DNA of 8,713 nt from an uncultured Clostridium sp. Lineage in GTDB: Bacteria; Bacillota; Clostridia; Lachnospirales; Lachnospiraceae. Shown piece by piece: positions 6,731-8,713 of the stretch. Below the pieces are notes generated by a model that searched no databases, had not been told where the DNA came from, and worked only from the letters and a program-made list of their open reading frames with translations. Position 1 is the stretch's first letter; each line of letters starts with the position of its first letter. Both the position numbers and the translations under genes were made by a program. The stretch spans positions 1-8,713 of the forward strand of contig UQJF01000124.1 in assembly GCA_900541315.1 (NCBI GenBank). The letters run 5' to 3'.

Positions 6731-7471
6731 ATGCTTTCCATATTATATGAAGATAACGATATTATAGTCGTAATAAAGCCAGCCGGTCTGGAATCACAAA
6801 GTGGAAAAAGCTTTGCCCCGGACATGGTCAGTGAGATACGAAAACACCTGGCCAGTCATCCACAAGATATCCACAAATTAACAAAAGAAACATCCACAGC
6901 TTCCAAATATCCACAGCCACCTTATGTAGGAGTTATCCACAGACTAGACCGTCCGGTATCTGGTATTATGGTATATGCCAAGAATCCCAAGGCTGCAGCT
7001 TCACTTAGTACCAGCCTTCAGCAGGGAAAAATAGAAAAATGGTATCAGGCTGTGATCTGTGGAAAACCTGTGGATAACAATGGGACATATGTGGATTATC
7101 TTAAGCAGGACAAGAAAAACAACTGTTCACGGATTGTGTATAAGTCTGATCCTGACGGAAAAAGAGCTGAGCTGGAATACAAAGTGTTAGACTGTATGCA
7201 AACGGAGGAAAAGGATCCCCAATACTTAAGTCTGGTGGAAATAAAGCTGCTCACCGGCAGGCATCATCAGATCCGGGTTCAATTTTCCGGTCATGGAACA
7301 CCTCTTTATGGAGATGGCAAATACGGAAATAATGAAAAAGCTGTAAGAAAAAGCCTTGCTTTGTGTGCATGCCATTTAAGATTTAAACATCCGGCAACTG
7401 GCCGGATCATGGATTTTCAGATAAAACCGGATACAGGAGCTTTTAAATTATTCAGTAAAAACATATCATAA
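6731..7471 (+). CDS. RluA-family RNA pseudouridine synthase
   Basis: This 246-residue protein converts uridine to pseudouridine in RNA, probably rRNA or tRNA. It begins directly with the core fold (ILYEDNDIIVVIKPAGL, 4-20) and has no N-terminal S4 RNA-binding domain. The catalytic motif is HRLDRPVSGIMVYAK (70-84), with D73 as the expected nucleophile. A second family block, TGRHHQIRVQFSGHGTPLYGDGKYG (175-199), is also intact. Residues 38-64 form a variable linker. Spacing to the nearest purine-rich ribosome site (GAAAGG, about 11 bases) is long, so translation may be modest. The neighbours are unrelated; the gene is followed by a strong terminator and appears monocistronic. Its DNA carries the unusual DnaA-box-like cluster described separately. 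The exact RNA target cannot be assigned. Confidence 0.93.
   Translation: MLSILYEDNDIIVVIKPAGLESQSGKSFAPDMVSEIRKHLASHPQDIHKLTKETSTASKYPQPPYVGVIHRLDRPVSGIMVYAKNPKAAASLSTSLQQGKIEKWYQAVICGKPVDNNGTYVDYLKQDKKNNCSRIVYKSDPDGKRAELEYKVLDCMQTEEKDPQYLSLVEIKLLTGRHHQIRVQFSGHGTPLYGDGKYGNNEKAVRKSLALCACHLRFKHPATGRIMDFQIKPDTGAFKLFSKNIS
6856..7143. promoter_or_regulatory. Cluster of nine DnaA-box-like 9-mers inside the rluA-like gene
   Basis: Compared with the DnaA box TTATCCACA, plus-strand sites start at 6856 (TCATCCACA), 6867 (ATATCCACA), 6890 (ACATCCACA), 6907 (ATATCCACA) and 6933 (TTATCCACA, perfect). Minus-strand sites occupy 7058-7066 (TTTTCCACA), 7069-7077 (TTATCCACA, perfect), 7090-7098 (TAATCCACA) and 7135-7143 (TTATACACA). 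Seven share the ATCCACA core. The plus-strand sites fall in all three codon phases and encode different residues, so they are not a peptide repeat. I found only two other copies of the core in the whole window (around 1301 and 3917). The pattern fits a DnaA-binding locus used for titration or regulation. It is not a typical origin, because no replication genes are visible nearby. Binding is unproven. Confidence 0.55.
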
Positions 7472-7477
7472 ATACAA

Positions 7478-7510
7478 AACGTCGGACTTTAAAAAGTCTG
7501 GCGTTTTTTT
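7478..7510 (+). terminator. Rho-independent terminator after the rluA-like gene
   Basis: AACGTCGGACTT (7478-7489) pairs with AAGTCTGGCGTT (7494-7505) as a 12-bp stem with two G-T wobbles and a TAAA loop, followed by an unbroken T-run to 7510. It begins seven bases after the stop codon and separates this gene from the hemolysin III gene. Confidence 0.9.
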
Positions 7511-7537
7511 ATCCTTGCATAATTCCATCACTTGTTG

Positions 7538-7568
7538 TATAGTATTAATTGTAATGACATATAGTATT
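7538..7568 (+). repeat. Direct repeat TATAGTATT, two copies, in the hlyIII promoter region
   Basis: TATAGTATT occurs at 7538-7546 and again at 7560-7568, 22 bp apart (about two helical turns), between the terminator and the hlyIII-like gene. Each copy contains TATAGT, a 5-of-6 match to the -10 consensus. The first has TTGCAT (7515-7520) exactly 17 bases upstream, a weak -35. This may be the hlyIII promoter region with tandem -10 elements or a two-site operator. Confidence 0.35.
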
Positions 7569-7611
7569 GATTACTACATGTAAAAGTTTTCAAAGCTTAT
7601 ATGACACATGC

Positions 7612-7619
7612 AAGGAGGT
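7612..7619 (+). promoter_or_regulatory. Shine-Dalgarno deciding the hlyIII start
   Basis: AAGGAGGT is a near-perfect anti-16S match, seven bases before the ATG at 7627. It sits inside the 20-codon extension that would arise from an upstream TTG at 7567, which has no comparable site, so the start is placed at 7627. Confidence 0.9.
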
Positions 7620-7626
7620 ATCTGCT

Positions 7627-8298
7627 ATGAGTGCAAAAATAAAAAGAAATATCTGCCGTATGAAAGATCCCGGAAGCGCCATTACCCATCTGATCGCTAT
7701 GGTGGCCGCTGCCATTGCATCAGTCCCGCTTTTGATCAAAGCAGCAAAAACACCAGGCTACCTGCATCTGGCAGCACTGGCGGTGTTTATTTTAAGTATG
7801 ATCTGTCTGTATGGGGCAAGTACCTTGTACCATACACTGAATATTTCTCCTGTTATCAATAAGCGTCTGCGCAAGCTGGACCATATGATGATCTTCGTCC
7901 TTATTGCCGGAACTTATACACCGGTATGCCTGATCGTTTTAGGAGACCACACCGGCTGGAACCTTTTAGGTCTTGTATGGGGCATTGCCCTTGTTGGGAT
8001 CATCATCAATGCTCTCTGGATCACCTGCCCCAAGTGGTTTTCTTCCCTGATCTATATTGCCATGGGATGGGTGTGCATCCTGGCTATCTCCAAGATCATC
8101 GCTGCACTTCCAGCTGGTGGCTTTGCATGGCTTTTAGCAGGCGGCATTATTTACACCGCAGGAGGAATTATATATGCATTGAAACTGCCGATTTTCAATT
8201 CCAGGCACCAGTACTTTGGCTCCCATGAGATCTTCCACCTGTTTGTCATGGGCGGCAGTCTCTGCCACTATATGATGATGTATCAGTTCGTGGCATAA
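7627..8298 (+). CDS. Hemolysin III family (YqfA/TrhA-type) membrane protein
   Basis: This 223-residue integral membrane protein of the hemolysin III group (CREST superfamily) should cross the membrane seven times. The conserved polar residues of the superfamily are present: H21 in the opening DPGSAITH, the S-x3-H pair S65/H69 in ASTLYHT, D85 in KLDHMMIF, and H200/H204 with H214 in the C-terminal SHEIFHLFVMGGSLCH. These resemble the metal site of related adiponectin-receptor-type hydrolases. Despite the family name, lysis is not established for most members; roles in membrane homeostasis have been proposed. The length is normal. The gene appears to be transcribed alone from the region after the preceding terminator, and its last 16 bases overlap the convergent GIY-YIG gene. 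Confidence 0.93.
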   Translation: MSAKIKRNICRMKDPGSAITHLIAMVAAAIASVPLLIKAAKTPGYLHLAALAVFILSMICLYGASTLYHTLNISPVINKRLRKLDHMMIFVLIAGTYTPVCLIVLGDHTGWNLLGLVWGIALVGIIINALWITCPKWFSSLIYIAMGWVCILAISKIIAALPAGGFAWLLAGGIIYTAGGIIYALKLPIFNSRHQYFGSHEIFHLFVMGGSLCHYMMMYQFVA

Positions 8299-8576
8299 AG
8301 CTGACTTTCTGAAGCCACGAATATGTCCATATTACAGCCATGGGCGATCAGCTCCTCCTTCTTCTTCCGGGGGAGCTGTTTTATTGCATATTCCCGCTTC
8401 ATGGCCTCCTGTTTTGTCCCAAAGGCTTCATAATAGGCCAGTGTCACCGGTCTTCTTGACTTCGTATATTTGGCTCCAGTGCCGCTGTTGTGGGCATGGA
8501 GCCGTTTTTTTAAGTCATTGGTCCATCCGCAGTACAATGTCCCGTCTGCGCAGTGGAGTATATAGGTATAATTCAT
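8283..8576 (-). CDS. GIY-YIG nuclease-fold protein, UPF0213 (YhbQ/YazA-like)
   Basis: This 97-residue protein consists of a single GIY-YIG domain. The split motif appears as YTYI (3-6) and YCGWT (15-19), followed by R25 in KKRLHAHN, the family block GAKYTKSRRPVTLAYYE (34-50), and the probable metal-binding glutamate E62 in KREYAIKQLPR. The length and conserved blocks match the small stand-alone UPF0213 group, which are predicted nucleases with poorly defined roles in DNA maintenance. A purine-rich GGGGAAAG precedes the ATG. The gene faces hlyIII and its stop lies inside the last codons of that gene. Its own coding DNA carries a hairpin with a T-tract on the opposite strand that may end the hlyIII transcript. 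Confidence 0.92.
   Translation of the reverse strand: MNYTYILHCADGTLYCGWTNDLKKRLHAHNSGTGAKYTKSRRPVTLAYYEAFGTKQEAMKREYAIKQLPRKKKEELIAHGCNMDIFVASESQLYATN
8349..8382 (+). terminator. Candidate hlyIII terminator nested in the antisense GIY-YIG gene
   Basis: On the plus strand the arm at 8349-8358 (CAGCTCCTCC) pairs with 8369-8378 (GGGGGAGCTG), forming a 10-bp stem with one T-G wobble and a 10-base loop, followed by TTTT at 8379-8382. It lies about 50 bp after the hlyIII stop and entirely inside the minus-strand GIY-YIG gene, where the same bases encode the basic QLPRKKKEEL segment. Confidence 0.6.
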
Positions 8577-8713
8577 ATCTTTCCCCTGAAGCTTCCTTCT
8601 GATCCTGAAGTTTTCCCGGATCCCGATAATCTGTACATCCTAAACCATACATTTTATGTACTAGTATAATCCACGATAATTACCGATCCATTACACGCAG
8701 GATAAATTTTCAT
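8577..8713. other. Right-edge stretch without a supportable gene
   Basis: This AT-rich stretch holds the upstream region of the GIY-YIG gene. A minus-strand frame is open from the right edge to a TAA at 8654-8656 (19 codons), which could be the tail of a gene entering from the right or chance. TACAT-TTT-ATGTA (8648-8660) is a short dyad. On the minus strand TATACT (8668-8663) resembles a -10 box without a convincing -35. Nothing here can be called firmly. Confidence 0.25.

Noticed and set aside
6856..7143. Chromosomal or plasmid replication origin at the DnaA-box cluster
   Set aside because: No dnaA, dnaN, rep or partition genes and no clear AT-rich unwinding repeat nearby, and the cluster lies inside an intact coding gene. 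A DnaA-binding site is proposed instead of an origin.
7567..7626. Upstream TTG start for the hlyIII gene
   Set aside because: The 20-residue extension is not family-like and contains the strong AAGGAGGT that serves the ATG at 7627.

Overview
The base composition is moderately AT-rich, the Shine-Dalgarno sites are strong AGGAGG-type, the intergenic gaps are short, and the genes include YitT, an AbgT-family transporter, hemolysin III and a UPF0213-type GIY-YIG protein. Together these suggest a Gram-positive clostridial chromosome, most likely Lachnospiraceae-like. This is inference from style and gene families; no marker gene in the window fixes the taxon. I saw no rRNA, tRNA, transposase or CRISPR array.

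Region 1 (99-5325, minus strand) is a tight four-gene run, in transcription order: a YtcJ-like metal-dependent amidohydrolase, an AbgT-family transporter, a C45 (acyl-CoA:6-aminopenicillanate acyltransferase-like) N-terminal-nucleophile enzyme, and a YitT-family membrane protein. The gaps are 13, 17 and 7 bp, and Shine-Dalgarno sites lie at or next to the preceding stop codons, so this is almost certainly one operon. A LysR-type regulator (5528-6505, plus) diverges from it across a 202-bp gap that holds a good sigma-A-type promoter and a 14-bp inverted repeat. The layout (LysR gene divergent from hydrolase and AbgT genes) recalls Escherichia coli abgR-abgABT, but the hydrolases belong to different families. 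A reasonable model is uptake of an N-acylated or other amide compound followed by hydrolysis. The substrate is unknown.

Region 2 (6506-6730) is non-coding but highly structured. Three back-to-back hairpin domains are closed by a 7-bp outer inverted repeat (6519-6690), making a candidate structured RNA or miniature repeat element.

Region 3 (6731-8576) carries an RluA-family pseudouridine synthase, a rho-independent terminator, a hemolysin III-family membrane protein, and a convergent GIY-YIG protein whose 3' end overlaps it by 16 bp. The most striking signal is a dense cluster of nine DnaA-box-like 9-mers (6856-7143) inside the pseudouridine synthase gene: five on the plus strand, then four on the minus strand. 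The plus-strand boxes fall in all three reading frames, so a repeated peptide does not explain them. This may be an undescribed DnaA-binding locus, either titrating or regulatory, embedded in a coding sequence.
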